This document shows positions 1 through 8,080 of a stretch of DNA of 21,825 nucleotides, piece by piece. Position 1 is the first letter of the stretch, and each line of letters starts with the position of its first letter. Origin of the DNA: JAKEGN01 sp964465665 (GTDB taxonomy: Bacteria; Pseudomonadota; Gammaproteobacteria; Steroidobacterales; Woeseiaceae); assembly GCA_964465665.1 (NCBI GenBank), contig CAYXKM010000313.1, positions 1 through 21,825 on the forward strand, given 5' to 3'. The notes under the pieces were generated by a model that had not been told where the DNA came from, made no database searches, and was given only the letters and a program-made list of their open reading frames with translations. Both the position numbers and the translations under genes were made by a program.

Positions 1-1
1 C

Positions 2-304
2 ACGATGATCGGCGCATCGCTCGCCCCGGCCCTCCTGGCCGCATTCTTCTGGAAACGCGTGACACGGACCGCCGGCGTGGCGTCGATTGCATCAGGCATG
101 CTGACCGTTGTCGGCATTGCGTCCCTGAATGCCTGGTTCAAGGACAGCGCCGAACCGCTGAATGTACTCGGCGTTGCCTTCCCGATGGACACCGACTACA
201 TCGCCATTCCTGCGGTCATCGTGTCGGTCGCCACCCTGGTCATCGTCAGTCTCGCATCAGCTCCTCCGAAAGAGGCCGACTGGCGGGAGTTCAACGACGC
301 CTGA
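2..304 (+). CDS. Sodium:solute symporter family protein, C-terminal part (5' end outside window)
   Basis: This is the last 100 or so residues of an integral inner-membrane transporter; the reading frame is open at the left edge, so the start lies outside the window. The visible part has a hydrophobic helix with the pattern GASLAPALLAAFFWKRVTRT, which resembles the late helices of the sodium:solute symporter (SSS) family, where a helix ending in a WKR or WRR loop is followed by a GxxSGM-type helix. A second region, IAIPAVIVSVATLVIVSLAS, is the last membrane helix, followed by a short charged cytoplasmic tail ending EFNDA. The substrate cannot be told from this fragment. The family call rests on pattern recognition of the tail only and is moderately certain. 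Confidence 0.65.
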   Translation, partial: TMIGASLAPALLAAFFWKRVTRTAGVASIASGMLTVVGIASLNAWFKDSAEPLNVLGVAFPMDTDYIAIPAVIVSVATLVIVSLASAPPKEADWREFNDA

Positions 305-370
305 AGCAGTAGCGATGCTCATTCAGCGAGCCGGATGGTGTCCGCCTGGTTTGTCCGCAGTTGCAGAATA

Positions 371-391
371 GCCGGGCACGCTGAGGCCCGG
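371..391. terminator. Weak hairpin between convergent symporter and kinase genes
   Basis: An inverted repeat CCGGGC (372-377) and GCCCGG (386-391) with an 8-base loop sits in the 88-base gap between the symporter stop and the convergent kinase stop. A 6-base-pair GC stem at this place could end transcription from both sides. There is no run of T on either side, so it is a weak candidate for an intrinsic terminator. Confidence 0.3.
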
Positions 392-392
392 A

Positions 393-1697
393 TTAAGACG
401 GAAACGAGACTTCGACCACCAGACCCGGGCTGCCATCAGCTCTCGCCAGGAATTGAGCCGAGCTGCCGTGCACAACGGCTATGCGGTGACAGATTGCAAG
501 GCCAAGGCCGAATCCTTCGCTTTTGCTGTCGAGCCGGGTAAATCCCTGTGACATCCGACGGCGGGTTTCCGTCGCAATGCCGGGACCCGTGTCGCTGACG
601 CGCAGTCGCACCGCGCCGCCGTGCTTATCGAGGCCGACTTCGACACGGCTACCCGATGGGCAGTGGTTCAAAGCATTCTGCAGCAGGTTCTGCAGCAGAA
701 TTTCCAGCAATGTCGCATCTCCCGCGATCTCGGCCGGCGCCAATCGGGCATCGCATGTCATCCCGGCGGCGTGGAATTTCTCCCGGAAGCGGTCGATCAC
801 ACGTGTGCAGCTATCCGCAAGGGACAGGCGCTCGAAGCGCTGCTGCCACTGTCCGCCCTCGAGCCGCGCGAGCGTCAGGAGCTGCTCGATCAGCCGTGTC
901 AGCCGTTCGACCTCCGATTTCATGGCCGGCAGGTCCGGGGCGTTGCTTGCAAGCTCGAGTTTCAAGGTTGTCAGCGGCGTTCTCAGTTCGTGGGCAACGT
1001 CGCTCGCGAACCGCCGTTCTCGCGTTATCACGGCATCGATACCTTTCATCAGGGTGTTCAGCGAGTGTCCCAGCATACGAATTTCGCGAGTCGGCGAACT
1101 GACACTCAGTGGTGCAAGTGAGTCGGCGCTGCGCGCTTCCAGCTGACGTGCGAGCCGTGACAGCGGGGCGAGAATGAGCATTATCAGCACGGCCAGCAAC
1201 AGCAGGTTGATGCCACCAGCTATCAGGGCCGGGGTTATGATGTCTTCGAGGATGTCCTCCTGCACCTCCTTGTACAGGTCGTCGCGACGCAGGAGCTGAA
1301 CGACGATGTCGTCTTCACGCTCCTGGTAACCGTGCCAGTCGAAGTTGCCGTCGTGGTGTATGACCGACTGGTCGTCCTGCGACTCGAGTGGCATCACCTG
1401 ATCAATGTTGCTGATCCGCTGGCCGGTGTTCATGTCATGCACCGTTACCCACAATGTTTCCTCATCGTCATCCTCGAAAGTTTCGAAAAGGAGCTCTTGA
1501 AGATCTTGCGTCGTCATTCGCAGATGGTCCCGGCTCAACAGTTCGGCAAGCATTTTCGTCTGGACCTCGAGGTCGTCATCGAGCACATCGCGAAACTCGC
1601 GGTCTGCGACCCACCAGGTCGCCGCTACCCCGCCCATGGCCGCCAGCGTGGTCGTTGCAGCGAGTAACAGAGCAAGGTGCCAGAGACGGAAAGTCAT
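393..1697 (-). CDS. Sensor histidine kinase, PmrB/QseC-like
   Basis: This is a 434-residue inner-membrane sensor kinase of the usual length for the PmrB/QseC type. Helix 1 (about residues 7-30) and helix 2 (about 153-177) enclose a periplasmic sensor region of about 120 residues that is very acidic, with ExxE motifs at E72-E75 and E144-E147. A HAMP-like linker follows. The HisKA motif ASDVAHELRTPL places the phosphorylated histidine at H236. The ATPase domain has an N box (N337-N341), DTGPGI (369-374) and GFGLGLAI (395-402). It should autophosphorylate and pass phosphate to the regulator encoded just upstream. The start ATG overlaps the regulator's stop by 4 bases (ATGA), implying translational coupling. 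The signal is unknown. ExxE motifs bind Fe(III) in PmrB, so metal sensing is possible but unproven. Confidence 0.93.
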   Translation of the reverse strand: MTFRLWHLALLLAATTTLAAMGGVAATWWVADREFRDVLDDDLEVQTKMLAELLSRDHLRMTTQDLQELLFETFEDDDEETLWVTVHDMNTGQRISNIDQVMPLESQDDQSVIHHDGNFDWHGYQEREDDIVVQLLRRDDLYKEVQEDILEDIITPALIAGGINLLLLAVLIMLILAPLSRLARQLEARSADSLAPLSVSSPTREIRMLGHSLNTLMKGIDAVITRERRFASDVAHELRTPLTTLKLELASNAPDLPAMKSEVERLTRLIEQLLTLARLEGGQWQQRFERLSLADSCTRVIDRFREKFHAAGMTCDARLAPAEIAGDATLLEILLQNLLQNALNHCPSGSRVEVGLDKHGGAVRLRVSDTGPGIATETRRRMSQGFTRLDSKSEGFGLGLAICHRIAVVHGSSAQFLARADGSPGLVVEVSFPS

Positions 1698-2350
1698 TGC
1701 GCGACCAGCCGGTAGCCGAAACCGCGCACGGTCTCGATACAGTCCTTGCCGAGTAGCTTTCTGAGCCCGTAGATGTGCACTTCCAGCGTGTTCGAGTCCA
1801 CGCCCTCGCCGAGTCCATACAGTTGCTGCAGCAGTCGGTCGCGACTGACCGGTCTGTCCCCGGCCTGCATCAGCACTGCGAGGAGCTGGTGTTCCTTCGG
1901 GGTCATGCTGACCGGCTGCTCATCGAGGTAGAACTGGCGCGAAACAGTGTCATAACTCAGGTTGCCTGCCGACAGCCGCGGTTGTGCGCGGCCCGACTTC
2001 CGTCGCAAAAGAACCCGGATGCGCGCCAGCAACTCTTCAGGTTCGAAGGGTTTTACGAGGTAGTCATCGGCACCGGTATCGAGACCCTTGACGCGGTCGT
2101 CCAGCGCGTCACGCGCGGTGACGATGAGTATCGGCGTATTGCAGCCGGCGGCCCGCAAGGATTGCAGCCAGTGGACGCCATCTCCGTCGGGAAGGCCCAG
2201 ATCGAGCAGCACTGCATCGTAATCCGCTGAAGCGAAGTGACTCTTCGCGGATTCCAGCGTACGAACCCAGTGCACTCGATAGTGGCCGTTCAGCAGCTTC
2301 GACAGCGCGCTGCCAAGATTCAGGTCATCTTCAACGACTAACAGGTACAT
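1694..2350 (-). CDS. OmpR-family response regulator, PmrA/QseB-like
   Basis: This is a 218-residue DNA-binding response regulator. The receiver domain has the acidic pocket E7-D8-D9, phosphoacceptor D50 in VLLDLGLPDGDG, T78 and K100 in LVKPF. A winged-helix effector domain follows, with recognisable TPKEHQLL and SNTLEVHIYGLRKLL motifs. An upstream TTG at 2398 would add 16 residues before MYLLVVEDD. The ATG at 2350 is preferred because it places the first receiver strand at the N-terminus, as in the family, although no strong ribosome binding site precedes it. The partner kinase gene overlaps the 3' end by 4 bases. The CTTAAG-N5-CTTAAG element about 65 bases upstream matches what PmrA and QseB regulators bind, so autoregulation is likely. 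Confidence 0.93.
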   Translation of the reverse strand: MYLLVVEDDLNLGSALSKLLNGHYRVHWVRTLESAKSHFASADYDAVLLDLGLPDGDGVHWLQSLRAAGCNTPILIVTARDALDDRVKGLDTGADDYLVKPFEPEELLARIRVLLRRKSGRAQPRLSAGNLSYDTVSRQFYLDEQPVSMTPKEHQLLAVLMQAGDRPVSRDRLLQQLYGLGEGVDSNTLEVHIYGLRKLLGKDCIETVRGFGYRLVAQ

Positions 2351-2413
2351 GGGTGGACCAAAAGTGTTTTTTGTTCGGGCGCAATTCGGCTCCTGCAATA
2401 GTGCCTGAGACGC

Positions 2414-2430
2414 CTTAAGCCAACCTTAAG
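2414..2430. promoter_or_regulatory. PmrA/QseB-type box, CTTAAG-N5-CTTAAG
   Basis: CTTAAG at 2414-2419 and again at 2425-2430, separated by CCAAC, form a perfect direct repeat with an 11-base period in the divergent region between the response regulator and the phytase-like gene. PmrA boxes follow YTTAAK-N5-YTTAAK, and QseB sites are CTTAA repeats. Because CTTAAG is itself a palindrome, the site has no fixed direction and could serve both genes. No convincing -10 element was identified, so target and mode (activation or autoregulation) are inferred. Confidence 0.75.
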
Positions 2431-2528
2431 CGAATCGCGATGGCGGTAGGCGCAGGTAAACATCTTCATCTGTTTTTCAGCTTCGGCCGCAACACTGCGG
2501 GCAGTCTAACGGTATACGGAGATATTCC

Positions 2529-3644
2529 ATGAATCATATTGTGATTGCCATTTTGCTGGCCGCTGCCTGCACAACTGCCATTGGCGGGACCGCAGAACCT
2601 TCCGGCGGTGCAAGCATTCCGGTCATTGCGGAACGTTTCGTCACCGAATTCGAACCCGAAGCGAATATCGATTCGGTGGCGGTGTCACCGGCGAAAGACG
2701 GCCGCCCGGCGCTGCTGTTCGCAACTGCGAAGGAGACCGACGTGATCAAGGTCTTCGACGCGTCGTCAGGAAGCGAGATTGCGGAACTGGGGGCTACCGG
2801 CACAGCGCCGGAACAGTACCTGCGACCCAACGGCATCGCCGTCGCAGATGATCTGATGGTGGTCGTCGAACGCGACAATCGACGTGTCAGCATACGCTCG
2901 ATTCCGGACTACCGGCTGCTCGCGACCTTTGGTGAGGATGTCCTGAGAAAACCTTACGGCCTCTGGGTACAGGCGCTGGAGAAGGATCGCTATCGTCTGT
3001 TCGTCACCGATGCCTACGAGATGCCGGACGAGAGCGTGCCGCCAAACGAGGTACTCGATGAGCGCGTCAGGCAATGGCAGTTCGCCGTGCTGCGTGACAG
3101 TGATGGCACACCCGTTTCAATCGACAGCCAATTCGAGAAGTCTTTCGGAGACACTACAGACGCCGGCGCACTGCGTGTCGTGGAGTCAATTTTCGGTGAC
3201 CCGGCGCACGATCGTTTGCTGATCGCCGAAGAGGACGAGGACCCGGTGACCGGGCTTGTCATCAAGATCTACGGCCTGGACGGCCGGTACAAAGGAAAGC
3301 AGCTTGGCAAGGGCGTATTCAAGGCGCAGGCCGAGGGCATAGCCTTGTATGCCTGCGATGACGGCTCCGGGTACTGGCTGTCAACGGACCAGGCGAAAGG
3401 CCGCACCGTGTATCACCTGTTCGACAGGAAAACGCTCGAACATGCGGGCGCCTTTGCCGGAGAGGTTACTGCCAACACGGACGGAGTCTGGCTGACGACC
3501 GATAACGTACCCGGATTCACCGGCGGCGCATTCTATGCGGTTCACGATGATCAGGCCGTGTCGGCTTTCGACTGGATGGATATCGTCGCGGCGCTGGATC
3601 TGGATATCTGCAGAAGCGCGCGTTCCAGCGGCGATCACGGGTGA
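2529..3644 (+). CDS. Phytase-like beta-propeller protein, exported
   Basis: This 371-residue protein has an N-terminal signal peptide (hydrophobic stretch about residues 4-20) and resembles the beta-propeller phytase (3-phytase) family. Recognisable features are repeated blades such as LLFATAKETDVIKVFDASSG, RPNGIAV and VVVERDNRRVSI; the acidic segment LLIAEEDED (about 230-238); AEGIALYACDDGSGYWLSTD (268-287); and the closing blade GGAFYAVHDDQAVSAFDW. Characterised members remove phosphate from phytate in a Ca-dependent way in the periplasm or outside the cell. Activity here is inferred from family only and catalytic residues were not verified. GGAGA lies six bases before the ATG. The gene diverges from a two-component regulator across a PmrA-type box, and its last 10 bases overlap the convergent RND gene. 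Confidence 0.75.
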   Translation: MNHIVIAILLAAACTTAIGGTAEPSGGASIPVIAERFVTEFEPEANIDSVAVSPAKDGRPALLFATAKETDVIKVFDASSGSEIAELGATGTAPEQYLRPNGIAVADDLMVVVERDNRRVSIRSIPDYRLLATFGEDVLRKPYGLWVQALEKDRYRLFVTDAYEMPDESVPPNEVLDERVRQWQFAVLRDSDGTPVSIDSQFEKSFGDTTDAGALRVVESIFGDPAHDRLLIAEEDEDPVTGLVIKIYGLDGRYKGKQLGKGVFKAQAEGIALYACDDGSGYWLSTDQAKGRTVYHLFDRKTLEHAGAFAGEVTANTDGVWLTTDNVPGFTGGAFYAVHDDQAVSAFDWMDIVAALDLDICRSARSSGDHG

Positions 3645-6600
3645 TCCACCACTGTCCCGGCCTTCTGCAATTCTTCGGCCAGGCGCCGGGCTTCTTCGGC
3701 GCGGGCAGACGAGAACCGCGCCAGCAGCAGGTACAGGCAGGGCGTGAGGTAAAGTGTGAACAGTGCAGCGATCCCCAGTCCGCCGAAAACCACCCAGCCG
3801 ATAGACGATCGCGCTTCGGCGCCCGCGCCGCTGCTGAGTATGAGCGGCAGACCGCCGAGTACCGTGGAAATCATGGTCATCGCGACCGGCCGGAGGCGTA
3901 CCGCGGCGCCTTCTTCGACTGCTCTTCGAACGTCGTAACCCCGGTCCCGAAGCTGATCGGCAAACTCGACCAGCAACACGCTGTTCTTCGCCATGAGGCC
4001 GATGAGAAGAACAAGCCCGATCTGCGAATAGATGTTGATCGACGTACCGGTCAGCGCCAGCGCAAATATTGCCGCGGCGATACCGAAGGGAACGATGAGC
4101 GTGACGACGACGGCACTGGTGAAGCCTTCGAACTGCGCGCAAAGAACCAAAAAAATGACCGCAAGTGCTATCAGGTAAGTGAAAGCGACTTCACGCGAAG
4201 TCTCCTGCAGAGTGGCCGCTTCGCCAAGCAGGATCATCGCCACGTCGTCGGGCAGCACATCGGTTGCCAGTGCACGAAGTTCATCCACAGCATCCTGCAG
4301 CGGGTAGCCGCTCGAGAGCTGGATATCGACTTCGATGGCGCGGCGCTGTGCCTCCCGGTCGAGCTCGGCCGCAACACCCTCTTCACGAAGTGTTACAACG
4401 GTCGAAAGCGGCAGCAACTGGCCCGAATTGGTGCTCACGTACAGATTTACGAGGTCCGACGGATCGTTGATCTCGCCACTTGACGACTCGAGCAGGATCG
4501 GCACGGCTTCGTCCTCGATATTCAGGTCCACGAGTTCATCGCCATCGATCATTGCGCGCAGTGTCGCGGCGAGGTTGTCGAGATCGATGCCGAGGTCCGC
4601 GGCACGGCGGCGGTCGATATCGACCGACAACTGCGGTTGTGTCGGGTCGTAGGAAATTTCCGGCTGCTGCAGATGCGGCAATCGCTCCTCGATGGCCAGC
4701 ACGAAAGTCTTGGCCGCCTCGAAAATGGCTTTGTAGTCGCTGCCGACCAGCGCCACTTCGAGTTCGCCGCCGCTGCGGCGAAGATTCAAGCTGTTGCTGC
4801 TGGACACCGAGACCCGCGCGCCGGGAATCTGAGCGAGCGAACCCTCGAGCGAGTTGCTGATCTCCTGTTGACTGCGCCGGCGAAGGTCCCAGTCGACCAG
4901 CGGTACGCTCACCCGGCTGCGATTCGGGTCCCATGTACCTACCACCGTGAACATCGAGGTTGCCTCACCTGCGTCGATGAGTGGCTGCAGCAGTTGCTCG
5001 ATTTGCTGTGTCTGGCGGTCCATGTAGCCGATACCAACGCCGTCGGGCCCGGATGCATCAACGACGATCAGGCCGCGGTCCTCCGTGGGCAGAAGCTCCC
5101 GGTCGAGGGTCTGGAACAGCATTGCGGCGGCACCAGCGAACAGCAGCCCGACGGCCAGCGGCAGCGCGGGACGATCGAGCAGAATCGCAAGCGAGTATCG
5201 GTAGAAATCCGTCAGGCGCGCGCCAAAATCCTTGAGCGCTTGCGCGTACCGGCCGCTCCTGCCCAACTCCGGCAACCGCGACGCTGCAACCGGGACCAGC
5301 GACAACGACACGAAGCTCGAGATTGCAACTGCTATTGCAAGCACGACACCGAACTCTCGAAACAGCCTGCCCGCCGTGCTGGGAAGAAACGCGATCGGCA
5401 CGAACACCGAAACCAGCACGGCGGTCGTCGTCACCACCGCGAAGAACACCTGGCGGGTACCGAGTACCGCGGCGGCCCTTGCACCAAGGCCTTGTGCACG
5501 CCGCCGCTGGATGTTTTCGAGCACAACGATCGCATCGTCGACCACGAGTCCGGTTGCCAGCACCAGCGCGAGCAAGGTCAGGATATTGACCGAAAACCCG
5601 AACAGCCAGATCGCCGCTACCGTGCCGATCAGCGAAACGGGAATCGCAACGCCGGGCACCAGGGTTGCGCGCAATGACCCCATGAACAACCAGATCGTTG
5701 CAATAACGATGCCGATCGTGAACGCCAGCGTGACCATGACTTCCGACACGGCGCTGCGAATGAAAACGGCCTGGTCATCGGTAATGACGAGCCTGACATC
5801 GCGGAATCTTCCGTTGAGACGTTCGACCGCCGCATTCACTGCGTCGGATATCTCGATCGTATTCGAGCGCGCCTGGCGCACGACGCCGAGACCGATCACA
5901 GAACGGCCGTCGAGCCTGGTGTACGCCTGGGCGTCCTCGGGTCCGAAGTACACGTTGGCCACATCACCGATACGTATCGTATCCCTGATGATGATCGCGG
6001 CAACCTGTTCGGCATTGAGCACCGAAGCGTCCGCGCGGACGATCAGCTCCTGGTCCTCCGAACGAAAACTGCCGGCGGGCACGTCGAACGGTGCCTGCAT
6101 CAGTACGTTCGCGACATCGGTGACCGACAGGCGATAACTGGTAAGGCGCAGCGGATCGACGACGACGCGCAACATGCGCTGCCTCGCACCGTACAACTGC
6201 ACGTCGGCCACGCCTTCGATGGATATGAGTTCCGGGACGATGTCCTTTTCGATTATTCGCGTGACCTCCTCCTCGATCAGCGTGTCGCTCACGACGGCGA
6301 GATTGACGATCGCCTGGGAATCGTTATCTGCCTTGACCACCACTACCTGCTCTATGCGGTCGGGCAGCTCGCGCATGACGCGGCTCACCGCTTCGCGGAC
6401 GTCGGACGCAGCACTGTTGAGGTCGACACCGGGTCGGAACTCGATGCGCATGCGGCCGTTGTTTTCCTCGGACGATGAGGAAATGTTCTCGATTCCGGAA
6501 ACTCGGGCAACCGCCCCTTCGAGGATGCTGATGACCTCGGCATCCATCGTTTCCGGCGAGGCTCCCGGATACTCCGCCTGCACACTGACGATGGGTCGGT

Positions 6601-6763
6601 CCACGTCCGGCAGTTCGCGGATCTCCGCAGCGACAATTGCAGCAACGCCGGCAAGCACGATCAGGAGGTTCAGCACCAGTACCAGCACCGGGCGGCGGAT
6701 ACTCAGACTCGGCAGGTCATTGATCCTGTCGCGACTGTCGTCTGCGATGTCCGCTCTCTTCAT
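3635..6763 (-). CDS. RND efflux pump permease (AcrB/MdtB-like, HAE1 group)
   Basis: This is a full-length 1042-residue proton-driven inner-membrane exporter. Helix 1 is at about residues 25-46, and large periplasmic porter loops follow helices 1 and 7. The proton-relay aspartates are D409-D410 in GLVVDDAIVVLENI, and the helix-10 lysine is K926 in LIGLMAKNSVLLVEFA, equivalent to D407, D408 and K940 of E. coli AcrB. It should form a trimer taking drugs or toxic metabolites from the membrane or periplasm to an adaptor and outer-membrane channel. Its sequence differs clearly from the MexF-like permease in the same locus. It starts 12 bases after the stop of its adaptor gene. Its 3' end overlaps the convergent phytase-like gene by 10 bases, leaving no room for a terminator between them. 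The substrate is unknown. Confidence 0.95.
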   Translation of the reverse strand: MKRADIADDSRDRINDLPSLSIRRPVLVLVLNLLIVLAGVAAIVAAEIRELPDVDRPIVSVQAEYPGASPETMDAEVISILEGAVARVSGIENISSSSEENNGRMRIEFRPGVDLNSAASDVREAVSRVMRELPDRIEQVVVVKADNDSQAIVNLAVVSDTLIEEEVTRIIEKDIVPELISIEGVADVQLYGARQRMLRVVVDPLRLTSYRLSVTDVANVLMQAPFDVPAGSFRSEDQELIVRADASVLNAEQVAAIIIRDTIRIGDVANVYFGPEDAQAYTRLDGRSVIGLGVVRQARSNTIEISDAVNAAVERLNGRFRDVRLVITDDQAVFIRSAVSEVMVTLAFTIGIVIATIWLFMGSLRATLVPGVAIPVSLIGTVAAIWLFGFSVNILTLLALVLATGLVVDDAIVVLENIQRRRAQGLGARAAAVLGTRQVFFAVVTTTAVLVSVFVPIAFLPSTAGRLFREFGVVLAIAVAISSFVSLSLVPVAASRLPELGRSGRYAQALKDFGARLTDFYRYSLAILLDRPALPLAVGLLFAGAAAMLFQTLDRELLPTEDRGLIVVDASGPDGVGIGYMDRQTQQIEQLLQPLIDAGEATSMFTVVGTWDPNRSRVSVPLVDWDLRRRSQQEISNSLEGSLAQIPGARVSVSSSNSLNLRRSGGELEVALVGSDYKAIFEAAKTFVLAIEERLPHLQQPEISYDPTQPQLSVDIDRRRAADLGIDLDNLAATLRAMIDGDELVDLNIEDEAVPILLESSSGEINDPSDLVNLYVSTNSGQLLPLSTVVTLREEGVAAELDREAQRRAIEVDIQLSSGYPLQDAVDELRALATDVLPDDVAMILLGEAATLQETSREVAFTYLIALAVIFLVLCAQFEGFTSAVVVTLIVPFGIAAAIFALALTGTSINIYSQIGLVLLIGLMAKNSVLLVEFADQLRDRGYDVRRAVEEGAAVRLRPVAMTMISTVLGGLPLILSSGAGAEARSSIGWVVFGGLGIAALFTLYLTPCLYLLLARFSSARAEEARRLAEELQKAGTVVDHP

Positions 6764-6775
6764 CTCTGCCGGATC

Positions 6776-7870
6776 CTATTCGCCGCCCTGCGGGGCGGCG
6801 CCGTTCAATACTTCGGGATGACTTTCGGCGACATTGGGCGACTCGTAACTTACGTCGATGCCTTCTCGCATACGCTGAACGCCTTCGACCACGATCAGGG
6901 CGCCGGCCTCGATTTCGGCATCCAGCAGAATCTGTCCTTTCTGGCGCTGAATGATTTGCACGGGTACACGCTGTGCGCGGCCGTTGACCACGGACCAGAT
7001 GTAGGCACCGTCGGCACCCCACTGGACGCCGGTCTCCGAAACCATCGGGTAGGCTGCGCCTTCCACGTCGATGGATACACGAAAACTCATACCGGGCCGC
7101 AGCGCGTCCGTTTCATTGGGTACCTGCGCACGCGCAACGAAAGTGCGGGTCAGCGGGTCGATGCGGCTGCCGATATCGACGACGCGTCCGTGAGCTGTCG
7201 GCTCCCGGCTGTTCCAGGTGGCAATCGCGACGTCATCGCCGACCCGGATGTCACCGACCCGAGCTTCCGGCACCTCGAAAGTGACCAGCAGCGCACTGCG
7301 GTCGTCCAGCGTCGTGATCAGCGTATCCGGATTGATCCGGTCGCCGGGGTCGACCTCCGTTATGCCGACATGACCGTCGAACTGCGCTTCGATGGTGCGG
7401 TCGTCGAGCGCCACGCGTGCGCGATCGAGTTCTATGCGCGCCGCTTCCACGGCCGTACGGGCAGCGTCGATGTCGGTGGGCAGAATTGCGCCACTGCTGC
7501 CGGTCCGCTGGTAGCGATCGTAAAGGCGTTCGGCATCCTGCAGCCGGACCTCGGTGAGCGCCACGGCGAGCTTTTCCTGGCGGCTGTCGAGTTCGACCAG
7601 TACATCGCCGGAAGAGACCCGTTGCCCCGGTTCGAACTTCACCGAGTCCACTTCACCGGATGTCGCCGGATGCAGCTCGATCGAGCGTATCGCCCGCGAT
7701 GTTCCGACCGCCTCCAGCCGCGTTTGCAACCTGTGATACTGCAGCGGCTCGACCAGTACCTGCGGCGCAGGGCCGACCGTGGCGATCCCGGCGGGCGTAT
7801 CCTGGCCGCACGCCGCATGCAACACGGCCATGGAGACAAGCAGAATTCCTGTGGTCGATCTTGCAAACAT
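6776..7870 (-). CDS. RND efflux periplasmic adaptor subunit (MFP/HlyD type)
   Basis: This 364-residue adaptor links the downstream RND permease to an outer-membrane channel. After an N-terminal hydrophobic segment (residues 8-20) there is a Cys at 21 in VLHAACG, a poor but possible lipobox. Then come a biotinyl-lipoyl half (HPATSGEVDSVKFEPGQRVS), a helical hairpin (about 95-145), the second lipoyl half (IEAQFDGHVGITEVDPGDRI), a beta-barrel and a membrane-proximal domain. The frame is open for 52 further codons upstream, but the ATG at 7870 is chosen because it begins the signal sequence and has AGGGA seven bases before it; the upstream extension is Arg/Ala-rich and unlike the family. It is the first gene of the second pump unit, after a 210-base gap containing a palindrome. 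Confidence 0.92.
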   Translation of the reverse strand: MFARSTTGILLVSMAVLHAACGQDTPAGIATVGPAPQVLVEPLQYHRLQTRLEAVGTSRAIRSIELHPATSGEVDSVKFEPGQRVSSGDVLVELDSRQEKLAVALTEVRLQDAERLYDRYQRTGSSGAILPTDIDAARTAVEAARIELDRARVALDDRTIEAQFDGHVGITEVDPGDRINPDTLITTLDDRSALLVTFEVPEARVGDIRVGDDVAIATWNSREPTAHGRVVDIGSRIDPLTRTFVARAQVPNETDALRPGMSFRVSIDVEGAAYPMVSETGVQWGADGAYIWSVVNGRAQRVPVQIIQRQKGQILLDAEIEAGALIVVEGVQRMREGIDVSYESPNVAESHPEVLNGAAPQGGE

Positions 7871-7965
7871 GCGCTGATCCCTGACATCCCGGGCAATGGG
7901 GTCGGACGCTCCCGGCAATGCGCTTCTTGATGCTGCGCGTGCCCGACAGCACGATTCAAATCCAA

Positions 7966-8005
7966 GCCGGCATTTTACTTCAGCCGGCGCAGAGAAACCT
8001 CTGCG
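7966..8005. promoter_or_regulatory. Two adjacent hairpins upstream of the second adaptor gene
   Basis: GCCGGC (7966-7971) pairs with GCCGGC (7983-7988) across an 11-base loop. CGCAGAG (7988-7994) pairs with CTCTGCG (7999-8005) across AAAC. They share one base at 7988, so they may be alternative structures. They lie in the expected leader of the second pump unit. Neither is followed by a T run in the direction of transcription, so a simple intrinsic terminator is unlikely; attenuation or mRNA processing between the pump units is possible. Confidence 0.3.
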
Positions 8006-8017
8006 GGCATGGCCAAG

Positions 8018-8036
8018 AATTGTCAATGTGACAATT
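8018..8036. promoter_or_regulatory. 19-base perfect palindrome, candidate operator
   Basis: AATTGTCA (8018-8025) and TGACAATT (8029-8036) are perfect inverted arms around ATG, in the gap between the 34-residue peptide gene and the second adaptor gene. On the minus strand the site contains TTGACA, which could be a -35 element for the adaptor-permease pair, although no good -10 follows at 17 bases. The size and symmetry fit a dimeric TetR- or MarR-type repressor. It does not resemble the palindromes next to the local tetR gene, so a regulator encoded elsewhere is more likely. Confidence 0.5.
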
Positions 8037-8080
8037 AGTTACGCGGGAGAGCAGCACCGCCCGGCGGTTTCAGCGCTGTT

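Noticed and set aside
4637..5677. 346-codon open frame on the plus strand
   Set aside because: It is antisense to the RND permease and its product is Gln/Arg/His-rich in the way of shadow frames.
6818..7930. 370-codon open frame on the plus strand
   Set aside because: It is the antisense shadow of the second adaptor gene; no ribosome binding site or recognisable domain.
7871..8026. N-terminal extension of the second adaptor to 8026
   Set aside because: The extra 52 residues are Arg/Ala-rich with no similarity to adaptors, cover the palindrome and hairpins, and would bury the signal sequence that begins at 7870.
8024..8045. Possible CRP site (AATGTGA half-site)
   Set aside because: Only one half-site TGTGA is present; there is no TCACA at the right spacing, and the bases are better explained by the 19-base palindrome.
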